A stretch of 64,000 bases of DNA from Variovorax sp. CF079 (GTDB lineage Bacteria; Pseudomonadota; Gammaproteobacteria; Burkholderiales; Burkholderiaceae_C). Below the pieces are notes generated by a model that made no database searches, was not told the origin of the DNA, and saw only the letters and a list, made by a program, of their open reading frames with translations. The stretch is taken from NCBI RefSeq assembly GCF_900101545.1, contig NZ_FMZU01000016.1, positions 124,001 through 188,000 of the forward strand, written 5' to 3'. The position numbers were made by a program, and so were the translations under genes. Positions 33,635 through 42,256 of the stretch are shown here, one piece after another (positions within the stretch are counted from its first letter, which is position 1; the number at the start of each line of letters is the position of its first letter).

Positions 33635-35137
33635 TCAGGTGGCTGCGGCGAGTTGCATCCGTTGCCGCTGGCGCCGCCAGGCCATGGCGCCGGAACCAAC
33701 CCAGACGAAGAGCGTGAAGATCGCCAGGCCGGCGGCGATCGGCCGCTCGACGAAGGGCAGCCAGCTGCCGTCGGACTTGATCATCGAGGTGATGAAGTTT
33801 TCTTCGAGCATCTTGCCCAGCAACATGCCGAGGATGGCCGGCGCGACGGGGAAGCCGTTTTCTTCCAGCAACCAGGCCGCGACGCCGAAGCCCAGCAGGA
33901 TCCAGAGATCGAAGAGCGCGTTGTTGATCGCGAAGGAACCCACCAGGCAGAACACCAGGATGATCGGCATCAGCACGTTGCGCGGCAGGCGCAGGATGCG
34001 CGCCGAGGCCTTGATGCAGGCCCAGCCCAGCGGCAGCATGAGCAGGTTGGCGAGGATGAAGACAATGAACACCGCATAGACGCTGTGCGGGTTGTTCATG
34101 AAGATCATCGGCCCGGGGTTCATGTTCTTCATGTAGAGCACGCCGATCACGATGGCCGTGATCGAATCGCCCGGAATGCCGAACACCAGCGCCGGTACCC
34201 AGGCGCCGGCGAGGGCGCTGTTGTTCGCGGCGCCGGCCTCGACCAGCCCTTCGGGATGCCCGGTGCCGAACTTCTCGGGCTCCTTCGAGAGCTTCTTGCT
34301 CATCGCGAAGGACATCCAGGCCGCGATGTCGGCGCCGGCGCCGGGCAGGATGCCGACGGCCGTGCCCAGCGCGCTGCCGCGCAGGGTCTGCTTGGCGTAC
34401 TTCCTCATCAGGCCGCCCATGCCGGCGAAGACCGAGCCGATCTGCTTGGTGAAGCTGCCGATGTGGTCCGTGGTCACTGTGAAACGCAGGATCTCGGAGA
34501 TGGCGAACATGCCGATCATGGCCGGGATCAGGCTCAGGCCGCCCAGCAGGTCCGCACTGCCGAAAGTGAAGCGCGGATGGCCCGCTGGGTTCTCCAGCCC
34601 GACGCAGCCCATCAGCAGGCCGAGAAAGAGCGTGATGAGGCCCTTGAGCGGCGTGTCGCTGGTGATGAAGACCGCGCAGGTCAGGCCCAGCACGACGAGC
34701 CAGAAATATTCGAAGGAGCTGAACTTGATCGCGACCTCGGCCAGCGCCGGCGCGGCGACGATCAGCACCGCGGTGCCGAACAGGCCGCCGATGCACGAGA
34801 ACACCAGCCCGATGCCCAGCGCCATTTCGCCCTGGCCCTTGCGCGTCATCGCGTAGGACTCGTCGGTGTAGGCGGCCGAAGCCGGCGTGCCCGGAATGCG
34901 CAGCAGCGCGCCGGGGATGTCGCCCGCGAAGATCGCCATCGCGGTGGCGGTGACGATCGATGCGATGGCGGGCACCGGCGGCAGGAAGAAGGTGATGGGC
35001 ACCAGCAGCGCGGTGGCCATGGTGGCGGTGAGCCCTGGCACGGCGCCGACGAACATGCCGAACAGGCCCGACAGCAGCATCACGACCAGCACAGTCGGCG
35101 TGGCGACCATCTGTATGGCGAGCAGAACGGAATCCAT
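33635..35137 (-). CDS. tctA: Tripartite tricarboxylate transporter large permease
   Basis: 500 residues with about eleven or twelve membrane segments. Family signatures are FGMFVGAVPGLTATMATALL near residue 25, GDIPGALLRIPGTPASAAYT near residue 75, and a second inverted-repeat-like GILPGAGADIAAWMSFAMSK. It pairs with TctB and the periplasmic receptor TctC encoded just upstream. Substrate probably a carboxylate taken up with sodium or protons, by family. Confidence 0.94.
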   Translation of the reverse strand: MDSVLLAIQMVATPTVLVVMLLSGLFGMFVGAVPGLTATMATALLVPITFFLPPVPAIASIVTATAMAIFAGDIPGALLRIPGTPASAAYTDESYAMTRKGQGEMALGIGLVFSCIGGLFGTAVLIVAAPALAEVAIKFSSFEYFWLVVLGLTCAVFITSDTPLKGLITLFLGLLMGCVGLENPAGHPRFTFGSADLLGGLSLIPAMIGMFAISEILRFTVTTDHIGSFTKQIGSVFAGMGGLMRKYAKQTLRGSALGTAVGILPGAGADIAAWMSFAMSKKLSKEPEKFGTGHPEGLVEAGAANNSALAGAWVPALVFGIPGDSITAIVIGVLYMKNMNPGPMIFMNNPHSVYAVFIVFILANLLMLPLGWACIKASARILRLPRNVLMPIILVFCLVGSFAINNALFDLWILLGFGVAAWLLEENGFPVAPAILGMLLGKMLEENFITSMIKSDGSWLPFVERPIAAGLAIFTLFVWVGSGAMAWRRQRQRMQLAAAT

Positions 35138-35147
35138 CAGTCGCCCC

Positions 35148-35615
35148 TCACCATGCCCAGCGCTGCAGCAGACCCCAGGGCAGGGGCACCTTGAGCAGCT
35201 TGTAGAAACAGGCGTGGATCACCAGCGTCGCGACGATGGCCACGAGCGCCGCGGTGCGGGGCCGGACGCCGCATGCCCACTGCAGCACGAACAGCACCAG
35301 CACGCTGCAGAGCAGGAAGCCCAGTTTCTCCGACAGCAGGATGTAGAAAGCCATGCCGGCGATGACGAGCAGGAAGGCCACCAGATGGCGCGGGGAGCGC
35401 ATGCCGTCGGCAAGCTGCAGCAATGGCTGCCGGCCGCGCAGCCCTTGCCACATCAGCACCGCGGACGACAGCGCGAGGCCGCAGGCGACGAGTCCCGGGA
35501 ACACGGCCGGCCCGTAGTTCTGGCCGGCCGCCGGCGGAAAGCCCTGGATGTGCCAGAGCACCGCCAGTGCCAGCACCAGCAGCACGCCGCCGATCAGGCT
35601 GTCGTGGATGCGCAT
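35148..35615 (-). CDS. tctB: Tripartite tricarboxylate transporter small permease
   Basis: 155 residues with four hydrophobic segments: LIGGVLLVLALAVLWHIQ at the N-terminus, LVACGLALSSAVLMW, LVAFLLVIAGMAFYILLSE, and LVAIVATLVIHACFYKLL. This is the TctB topology and length. YGPAVFPGLVACGLA matches the conserved PRxxP-like turn region. It lies between tctC and tctA with gaps of 7 and 10 nt. Confidence 0.88.
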   Translation of the reverse strand: MRIHDSLIGGVLLVLALAVLWHIQGFPPAAGQNYGPAVFPGLVACGLALSSAVLMWQGLRGRQPLLQLADGMRSPRHLVAFLLVIAGMAFYILLSEKLGFLLCSVLVLFVLQWACGVRPRTAALVAIVATLVIHACFYKLLKVPLPWGLLQRWAW

Positions 35616-35622
35616 CGGGCGC

Positions 35623-36594
35623 TTATTTGGCGATGCCCACTGCCTTCATTGCGACGCCGAAGCTGGCGTCCTTCTCGGCCATGAACTTGGCGAACTCCCC
35701 GCGGTCCGCATAAAGCGCACCGAAGCCGCGCGAAGCGAGGAAGTCCTGGTAGCCCTTGCCGTCGTAGATCTTCTTGAGCGTTGTGGCCAGGCGATCGGTC
35801 ATGTCCTTGGGCAGGCCCTTGGGCGCCGCGATGCCGCGCCATGCGCCGGCGTTCCACATCTTCCCCGAAGCGTCGGTGTAGAGCGGCACCTTGGGAAAGA
35901 TGCCATCGGGCTTGGATGCGAGGAGGATCAGCGGGCGCACCTTGTCGGCGTCGATCAGCGAGCGCGCCTCGGGCAGCGAACACGACACCACGTCGACGCC
36001 GCCGGCCATCAGGTCCTGCAGGCCTGGTGCCGCGCCCTGGCTGGGCACCCAGCCGATCGCGTTGCCGGGCAGCTTGTTGTCGACCAGCCATTGCGCCAGC
36101 CCGAGGTGCCAGATGCCGCCCTGGCCGGTGCCGCTGGCCTTCAGCTTGCCGGGGTTGGCGCGCGCGGCATCGAGCAGTTCCTTGGCGCTCTTGATCGGCG
36201 AATCGGTGCGCACGAAGACCGCGTTGGCGTCGAAGTTCATCAGCGCGAGCGGGGTGTAGTCGGCGCCCGTGAGCTGCGTCAGCGCGGCGTGATGCATCAT
36301 GCCGATCTCGACCGTGAGGATGCCGAGCGTGTAGCCGTCGGGCGCGGCCGAGGCGATGGCCTGGTGCCCAACCACGCCGCTGCCGCCGGTGCGGTTGACC
36401 ACGTTGATCGGCTGCTTGAGCTCCTTCTCGAGCTCGGCCGCGATGATGCGGGCCACGGCATCGGTGCCGCCGCCGGCGCCCCAGGGCACGATCAGCGTGA
36501 TCGGGCGCTCGGGATAGGCCGCGTGGGCGAGCCCGGGAAAGACCACGGCGGCAACGGCTGCACCCATGGCAGCGAGGGACTGGCGGCGCTTCAT
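35623..36594 (-). CDS. tctC: TctC/Bug-family periplasmic substrate-binding protein
   Basis: 323 residues. The signal peptide MKRRQSLAAMGAAVAAVVFP ends near LAHA, followed by the Bug opening YPERPITLIVPWGAGGGTD. VNRTGGSGVVGHQAIASAAPDGYTL is typical, and the C-terminus keeps the usual helix FAKFMAEKDASFGVAM. It is the receptor of the adjacent TctB/TctA permease, in the order C-B-A followed by a dehydrogenase. Unlike the orphan Bug gene at 1468 it comes with its own membrane partners. Confidence 0.93.
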   Translation of the reverse strand: MKRRQSLAAMGAAVAAVVFPGLAHAAYPERPITLIVPWGAGGGTDAVARIIAAELEKELKQPINVVNRTGGSGVVGHQAIASAAPDGYTLGILTVEIGMMHHAALTQLTGADYTPLALMNFDANAVFVRTDSPIKSAKELLDAARANPGKLKASGTGQGGIWHLGLAQWLVDNKLPGNAIGWVPSQGAAPGLQDLMAGGVDVVSCSLPEARSLIDADKVRPLILLASKPDGIFPKVPLYTDASGKMWNAGAWRGIAAPKGLPKDMTDRLATTLKKIYDGKGYQDFLASRGFGALYADRGEFAKFMAEKDASFGVAMKAVGIAK

Positions 36595-36717
36595 CTCGTC
36601 TCCTTCGTTGTTGGAAGGTCATTCAAGCACCCAAGGCGCCGGCCGCGAAACTGAAGATAACCCTAGGACATCGCAAGCCGCTTTTGCCGTAGGGGGAAAC
36701 CGGTTTCCGGCAGCGCC

Positions 36718-37431
36718 TCAGCGCAGCACTTCCAGGAGCCGGTCGAGTCCGCCGTCGTCGATGGCCACCATGGCCTGCTCGCGCACCTTGGGCTTGGCGT
36801 GGTAGGCCACGGAAAGGCCGGCCTCGGCCATCATCGGCAGGTCGTTGGCGCCGTCACCGACGGCGATGGTTTCGCCCGGCGAGATGCCGAGCAGGGAAGC
36901 GACCTCGAGCAGCGTGCGGCGCTTCTCGGCGCCGTCGCAGATGTCGCCCCACGACTGCATCACCACGCGGCCGGTGAGCCGGCCGTCGGCCTCGTCGAGC
37001 AGGTTGGAGCGCGCGAAGTCGAGGCCCAGCCGATCCTTCACGCGGTTGGCGAAGAAGGTGAAGCCGCCCGAGACCAGCAGCACCTTGAGGCCCGCCGCCT
37101 TGCAGGCTGCGACCAGCTCGGCCGCGCCGGGGTTGAGCTGCAGGCGCTGGTCGTACACCTGTTGCAGCGCATCGACCGGCACGCCTTGCAGCAGTGCGAC
37201 GCGGCGACGCAGGCTCTCCTTGAAGTCCTTGATCTCGCCACGCATCGTGGCCTCGGTGATGGCGGCGACCTCGGCCTTCTTGCCCACCGCGTCGGCGATC
37301 TCGTCGATGCACTCGATGTTGATCAGCGTCGAGTCCATGTCGAAGGCAATCAGCTTGAAGTCGGCCAGCGCGAGCGGCGGCGTGATGCCGCGCACGAGGA
37401 GGCCGGGGGAGATTTCCTTGATGGCGCTCAT
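36718..37431 (-). CDS. serB: Phosphoserine phosphatase
   Basis: 237 residues of the HAD superfamily. It catalyses the last step of serine synthesis. Motif I is FDMDSTLINIECIDEIA, motif II lies in VLLVSGGFTFFANRVKDRLG, the lysine motif in EKRRTLLEV, and motif III in AVGDGANDLPMMAEAGLSVA. The N-terminal ACT-like domain of longer SerB proteins is absent; only about 25 residues precede the HAD core. The ATG overlaps the mfd stop, an unusual pairing with a repair gene that may only reflect packing. Confidence 0.93.
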   Translation of the reverse strand: MSAIKEISPGLLVRGITPPLALADFKLIAFDMDSTLINIECIDEIADAVGKKAEVAAITEATMRGEIKDFKESLRRRVALLQGVPVDALQQVYDQRLQLNPGAAELVAACKAAGLKVLLVSGGFTFFANRVKDRLGLDFARSNLLDEADGRLTGRVVMQSWGDICDGAEKRRTLLEVASLLGISPGETIAVGDGANDLPMMAEAGLSVAYHAKPKVREQAMVAIDDGGLDRLLEVLR

Positions 37432-40400
37432 GCGACTGCCGCTTCCTGTTGTGTTTTGGGTTGTCCGAGGCTGCGCAGCACGTCGCGCACCATCTGAGCA
37501 CGGTCCTTGGGCTCCTTGAGCTCGCGTTCGATGCGCAGCTTTTCGTTGCCTGCGAGCTTGATGTGCTTGTTCTTCTGGATCAGGGCGATGATGTTCATGG
37601 AGTCGACCGGCGGGTCCTTCTTGAAGGTGATGTGGATCACGCCCGGCGCGGCGTCGACCTTGACCACGCCGTAGGGCCGCGCCAGCACGCGCAGCCGGTG
37701 CACGTCGATCAGCGTCTGCGCCTGCGGCGGCAGTTTGCCGAAGCGGTCGACGATTTCTTCCAGCAGCGTGTCGATCTGGTCGGAGGTCTTCGCGGTCGCG
37801 AGCTTCTTGTAGAAGGATAGGCGCAGGTGGACGTCGCCGCAGTAGTCCTCGGGCAGGAGCGCCGGCGCATGCAGGTTGATCTCGGTGATCACCGAGAGCG
37901 GCGCGAGCAGGTCGGGCTCCTGGCCGGCCTTGAGCGAGCGAACCGCTTCGGCCAGCATCTCGTTGTAGAGCTGGAAGCCGATCTCCATCATGTTGCCGCT
38001 CTGGTTCTCGCCCAGCACTTCGCCGGCACCGCGGATCTCGAGGTCGTGCATCGCGAGATAGAAGCCGGAGCCGAGCTCTTCCATCTGCTGGATGGCGTCG
38101 AGGCGCTGCGCCGCCTGCTTGGTGAGGCCCTCGGTGTCGGGCACCATCAGGTAGGCGTACGCCTGGTGATGGCTGCGGCCGACCCGGCCGCGCAGCTGGT
38201 GCAGCTGGGCCAGGCCGAACTTGTCGGCGCGGCTCATCACGATGGTGTTGGCGCTCGGCACGTCGATGCCGGTCTCGATGATGGTCGAGCACAAGAGCAG
38301 GTTGTAGCGCTGGGCCACGAAGTCGCGCATCACGCGCTCCAGTTCGCGCTCGGGCATCTGGCCGTGGGCGACGGCGATGCGCGCCTCGGGCAGGATCTGT
38401 TCGAGCTTCTGGCGCCGGTTCTCGATGGTCTCGACCTCGTTGTGCAGGAAGTAGACCTGCCCGCCGCGCTTGAGCTCGCGCAGCACGGCCTCGCGGATCA
38501 CGCCCGTGCCCTCGTTGCGAACGAAGGTCTTGATCGCGAGCCGCCGCTGCGGCGCGGTGGCGATCACGCTCAAGTCGCGCAGGCCCTCGAGCGCCATGCC
38601 CAGCGTGCGTGGGATCGGCGTGGCCGTGAGTGTGAGCACGTCGACCTCGGCGCGCATGGCCTTCATCGCCTCCTTGTGGCGCACGCCGAAGCGGTGTTCC
38701 TCGTCGATGATCAAGAGGCCCAGGTTCTTGAACTTGACCGATTGCGAGAGCAGCTTGTGCGTGCCGATCACGATGTCCACGCTGCCGTCGGCCAGGCCCT
38801 TGGCGGCCGCATTGATCTCCTTGGTCGAGCGGAAGCGGCTCATCTCGGCCACCTTGACCGGCCACTTGGCGAAGCGGTCCATCAGCGTCTGGTAGTGCTG
38901 CTCGGCGAGCAGCGTGGTGGGCGCGAGGAAGGCGACCTGCTTGCCGCCGGTGACCGCGATGAAGGCGGCGCGCAAAGCGACCTCGGTCTTGCCGAAGCCG
39001 ACGTCGCCGCAGACCAGCCGGTCCATCGGCTGCGGCGAGATCATGTCGTGGATGACCGCATGGATCGCGGCCTTCTGGTCGGCGGTTTCGTCGAAGCCGA
39101 AGTCGTTCGCGAACACCTCGTAGTCGGCGGCCGAGAAACGGAAGGCATGGCCTTCGCGCGCCGCACGGCGGGCGTAGATGTTGAGCAGCTCGGCGGCGGA
39201 GTCGCGCACCTGCTCGGCGGCCTTGCGCTTGGCCTTTTCCCATTGGCCGGAGCCCAGCTTGTGCAGCGGCGCTTCTTCCGCGCTGACGCCGGTGTAGCGG
39301 CTGATCAGGTGCAGCTGCGAGACCGGCACGTAGAGCGTGGCCTTGTCGGCGTACTCCAGGTGCAGCATCTCCTGCAGCAGCGGCTTGCCGTCGGCGTCGG
39401 TGCCCTGGCCCAGGTCCATGTGCATCAGGCCGCGGTAGCGCCCGATGCCATGGGCCGAATGCACCACCGGGTCGCCGATCGCGAGCTCGCTCAGGTCCTT
39501 GATCAGGGCCTCGACGTCGCTGACCTGCTCCTGCTTCTTGTTGCGGCGACGGGTGGCCGGCGCGGTGGCGAAGAGCTCGGTCTCGGTGACGAAGTCGATG
39601 CCCTGTTCGCGCCAGGCGAAGCCGGCGACCAGCGCTCCGGTCGCGATGCCGATCTTCTCGTCGGGCGAGGATTCGAACTCGGCCAGTGAGTCGAAAGCGG
39701 GCGGGCTCACGCCGCTGGCGCGCAGGAAGTCGAGCAGACTCTCGCGCCGGCCGTCGCTCTCGGCGATCAGCAGCACGCGGTGCGGCGTCGTGCGGATGTG
39801 CTCCTTGAGCTTGACCAGCGGGTCGTCGGCGCCGCGGACGACGGCGAAGGGCGGCAAGTGGTCGAATTCGACATAGTCCGTTCGGGCTGAGCTTGTCGAA
39901 GCCGGGGCGAGCCCTTCGACAAGCTCAGGGCGAACGGTGGTGGATCTGATCGCCAGCTGCGCCAGCGGTTTCGCCCGTTGATAGAACTGCTCCGCATTGA
40001 GGAACAGCGCCTCCGGTGGCAGCGCCGGCCGTTCCGGATCGCCGCGCACCAGCCGGTAGCGCTCGCCTGTGTCCTGCCAGAAATGCTGAAAGGCGGGTTC
40101 GAGTTCGCCGTGCAGCACCACCGTGGTGTCTGCGCCGAGGTAGTCGAACACCGTTGCCGTCTCTTCGAAAAAGAGCGGCAGGTAGTACTCGATGCCGGCA
40201 GTGGCGACGCCGTTGCCCATGTCCTTGTAGATGCGGCTGCGCGTCGGGTCGCCCTCGAGCAGTTCGCGCCAACGGCTGCGAAAGCGCGCGCGGGCATCGT
40301 CGTCCATCGGGAACTCGCGGCCCGGGAGCAGGCGCACCTCGGGCACCGGGTAGAGGCTGCGCTGGGTGTCGGGGTCGAAGTTGCGGATCGAGTCGATCTC

Positions 40401-40958
40401 GTCGTCGAACAGGTCGACGCGGAAGGGCATTGGCGAACCCATCGGGAACAGGTCGATCAGCCCGCCGCGCACCGCGTACTCGCCGGGGCTCACGACCTGC
40501 GTCACGTGGCTGTAGCCGGCCAGCGTGAGCTGGGCCTTGAGCTTGGACTCCTCGAGCTTCTGCCCGCTCTTGAAATGGAAGGTGTAGCCGGCCAGGAAGG
40601 CGGGCGGCGCCAGCCGGTAGAGCGCCGTGGTCGCGGGCACCAGCACCACGTCGGCCTCTTTCTGGCTGATGCGCCAGAGCGTGGCGAGCCGTTCGCTGAT
40701 CAGGTCCTGGTGCGGCGAGAAGTTGTCGTAGGGCAGCGTCTCCCAGTCCGGGAAGAGGGCGCAGCGCAACTCGGGCGCGAAGAAGGCGATTTCGTCGATC
40801 AGCCGCTGCGCGTCGTTTGCGTCGGCGGTGAAGACGGCGGTGGCGCGGCCTGCCGCCTTCTCGCGTTCGGCCAGTTGTGCCAGCAGCAGCGCATCGGCCG
40901 ACAGCGGGGGGCGCGGCAGCGTGAAGCGCTTGCCTGCGGTGAGTTGGGGGAGGTCCAT
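37428..40958 (-). CDS. mfd: Transcription-repair coupling factor
   Basis: 1176 residues. Removes stalled RNA polymerase and recruits UvrA. The N-terminal UvrB-like region is followed by the polymerase-binding domain (GDPVVHSAHGIGRYRGLMHMDL). Then come the helicase motifs: Walker A GDVGFGKTEVALRAAF, motif II LLIIDEEHRFGVRHKE, ATPIPRTLGMAL, and GRVGRSHHQAYAYL. The C-terminal TRCF domain ends the protein. Near residue 350 the frame reads through a palindromic repeat as VRPELVEGLAPASTSSARTD (see 39878-39937), an extra insert between LAQLAIRSTT and YVEFDHLPPF. Otherwise full length. Confidence 0.95.
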   Translation of the reverse strand: MDLPQLTAGKRFTLPRPPLSADALLLAQLAEREKAAGRATAVFTADANDAQRLIDEIAFFAPELRCALFPDWETLPYDNFSPHQDLISERLATLWRISQKEADVVLVPATTALYRLAPPAFLAGYTFHFKSGQKLEESKLKAQLTLAGYSHVTQVVSPGEYAVRGGLIDLFPMGSPMPFRVDLFDDEIDSIRNFDPDTQRSLYPVPEVRLLPGREFPMDDDARARFRSRWRELLEGDPTRSRIYKDMGNGVATAGIEYYLPLFFEETATVFDYLGADTTVVLHGELEPAFQHFWQDTGERYRLVRGDPERPALPPEALFLNAEQFYQRAKPLAQLAIRSTTVRPELVEGLAPASTSSARTDYVEFDHLPPFAVVRGADDPLVKLKEHIRTTPHRVLLIAESDGRRESLLDFLRASGVSPPAFDSLAEFESSPDEKIGIATGALVAGFAWREQGIDFVTETELFATAPATRRRNKKQEQVSDVEALIKDLSELAIGDPVVHSAHGIGRYRGLMHMDLGQGTDADGKPLLQEMLHLEYADKATLYVPVSQLHLISRYTGVSAEEAPLHKLGSGQWEKAKRKAAEQVRDSAAELLNIYARRAAREGHAFRFSAADYEVFANDFGFDETADQKAAIHAVIHDMISPQPMDRLVCGDVGFGKTEVALRAAFIAVTGGKQVAFLAPTTLLAEQHYQTLMDRFAKWPVKVAEMSRFRSTKEINAAAKGLADGSVDIVIGTHKLLSQSVKFKNLGLLIIDEEHRFGVRHKEAMKAMRAEVDVLTLTATPIPRTLGMALEGLRDLSVIATAPQRRLAIKTFVRNEGTGVIREAVLRELKRGGQVYFLHNEVETIENRRQKLEQILPEARIAVAHGQMPERELERVMRDFVAQRYNLLLCSTIIETGIDVPSANTIVMSRADKFGLAQLHQLRGRVGRSHHQAYAYLMVPDTEGLTKQAAQRLDAIQQMEELGSGFYLAMHDLEIRGAGEVLGENQSGNMMEIGFQLYNEMLAEAVRSLKAGQEPDLLAPLSVITEINLHAPALLPEDYCGDVHLRLSFYKKLATAKTSDQIDTLLEEIVDRFGKLPPQAQTLIDVHRLRVLARPYGVVKVDAAPGVIHITFKKDPPVDSMNIIALIQKNKHIKLAGNEKLRIERELKEPKDRAQMVRDVLRSLGQPKTQQEAAVA
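39878..39937. repeat. Interspersed palindromic repeat inside mfd
   Basis: A 60-bp inverted repeat. The 24-nt left arm contains GGGCTGAGCTTGTCGAAG, and the right arm CTTCGACAAGCTCAGGGC, with a 12-nt spacer. I recall this CTTCGACAAGCTCAG palindrome as a frequent interspersed repeat in beta- and gammaproteobacteria, where it encodes PELVEG-type peptides when read through. Here it keeps the mfd frame open. Confidence 0.85.
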
Positions 40959-40980
40959 GAAGTGTTGGAGAAATGCAGAA

Positions 40981-41006
40981 CACCCCGCGCCGGCCGGCGA
41001 GGGGTG
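40981..41006. promoter_or_regulatory. Perfect dyad between divergent mfd and ispD
   Basis: CACCCC-G-CGCCGG directly abuts its reverse complement CCGGCG-A-GGGGTG, giving 13-nt arms with one mismatch and no loop. It lies in the 102-nt gap between two divergently transcribed genes. A further palindrome ATTCTAGAAT is at 41016-41025. An operator or a shared regulatory site is possible; nothing identifies the protein. Confidence 0.4.
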
Positions 41007-41060
41007 TGAAGGCCGATTCTAGAATGGCTGCCTTTTTGCCGTTGCAGGTTGCCGGACCCC

Positions 41061-41774
41061 ATGATCGCTTCCCGTCTTTTCGTGTTGATCCCCTGTGCGG
41101 GCTCCGGCAGCCGTGCGGGCGGCACGGGCCCCAAGCAGTACCAGCGCATCGCCGGCCGGCCGATGGTGCGCCACACCCTCGATGCCTTCCGCGCGCTTGC
41201 GGGGCGCTTTGCGGGCATTGCGCTGGTGGTGTCGCCCGAAGATCGCGAGGTTTCTGCGGCGCTGCCGCGTTTCCCGGCCGAGGGAGAACATCTGCTGCAT
41301 GTGGGCGGCGCGACACGCGCCGCCACCGTGCGCAATGGCCTCATGGCCTTGCGCCAGCTCGGCGCCGGCCCGCACGACTGGGTGTTGGTGCACGATGCCG
41401 CGCGCTGTCTGGTCACGCCGACGCAGATCGAGGCCCTGATTGCGGCCTGCGAACACGACGCCGTCGGTGGCCTGCTGGCGCACCGCCTGCCGGACACGCT
41501 CAAGGTCGCTTCGCCCGAGGGCCGCGTGGCGAGCACCCTGACCCGCGCCGACAAGTGGCTGGCCCAGACGCCGCAGATGTTTCGCATCGGCATGCTGCTC
41601 GATGCGCTGGAGCGCGCCGGCGATGCGGTGACCGACGAGGCCGGCGCCATCGAGGCGGTCGGGCTCACGCCGCTCCTCGTGCCGGGCAGCGCGCAGAATT
41701 TCAAGCTGACCTATGCCGAGGACTTCGCGCTGGCCGAGGCGCTTCTGCACAGCCGGCGCTCCGTAAAACCATGA
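41061..41774 (+). CDS. ispD: 2-C-methyl-D-erythritol 4-phosphate cytidylyltransferase
   Basis: 237 residues. Third enzyme of the non-mevalonate isoprenoid pathway. The CTP-binding loop reads PCAGSGSRAGGTGPKQY at about residues 11-27. VLVHDAARCLVTPTQIEALI, then QTPQMFRIGML and TDEAGAIEAVG are conserved. The ATG at 41061 leads directly into the first strand. Its stop overlaps the ispF start, so the two steps are coupled; the product is not the substrate of IspF itself, since IspE acts between them. Confidence 0.95.
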   Translation: MIASRLFVLIPCAGSGSRAGGTGPKQYQRIAGRPMVRHTLDAFRALAGRFAGIALVVSPEDREVSAALPRFPAEGEHLLHVGGATRAATVRNGLMALRQLGAGPHDWVLVHDAARCLVTPTQIEALIAACEHDAVGGLLAHRLPDTLKVASPEGRVASTLTRADKWLAQTPQMFRIGMLLDALERAGDAVTDEAGAIEAVGLTPLLVPGSAQNFKLTYAEDFALAEALLHSRRSVKP

Positions 41775-42256
41775 CTGCTTTCAATGTTCGCGTCGGCGAG
41801 GGCTGGGACGTCCACCAGCTGGTGGCAGGCCGCAAGCTGATCCTGGGCGGCGTCGAGGTACCCCACAGCACCGGCCTGCTCGGCCATTCGGATGCCGACG
41901 TGCTGCTGCACGCGATCACCGATGCGCTGCTCGGCGCGGCCGGGCTCGGCGACATCGGCCGGCACTTTCCCGACACCGATCCGCAGTTCCGCGGCGCCGA
42001 TTCCGCCACGCTGCTGGCCGAGGCCGCGCGCCGCGTGCGTGCGGCGGGCTGGCAGATCGGCAACGTCGACAGCACCGTGATCGCGCAGGCGCCCAAGCTC
42101 GCGCCGCACATCCCGGCCATGTGCGCGCGCATCGCCGCCGCGCTCGAGATCTCGGTCGACCAGGTCAATGTCAAGGCGAAGACCGCCGAGAAGCTCGGGC
42201 CGGTGGGTGAAGGCCGGGCGATGGAAGCGCGCGCCGTCGCGCTGCTTCACCGCTGA
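41771..42256 (+). CDS. ispF: 2-C-methyl-D-erythritol 2,4-cyclodiphosphate synthase
   Basis: 161 residues, trimeric zinc enzyme. Metal ligands are in GEGWDVHQLV (Asp and His) and the histidine of LGHSDADVLLHAITDALLGAAGLGDIG follows. FPDTDPQFRGADS and VNVKAKTAEKLGPVGEGRA complete the signature. The ATG overlaps the ispD stop. The 3' end overlaps the stop of the convergent histidine kinase gene by about 10 nt. Confidence 0.96.
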   Translation: MTAFNVRVGEGWDVHQLVAGRKLILGGVEVPHSTGLLGHSDADVLLHAITDALLGAAGLGDIGRHFPDTDPQFRGADSATLLAEAARRVRAAGWQIGNVDSTVIAQAPKLAPHIPAMCARIAAALEISVDQVNVKAKTAEKLGPVGEGRAMEARAVALLHR

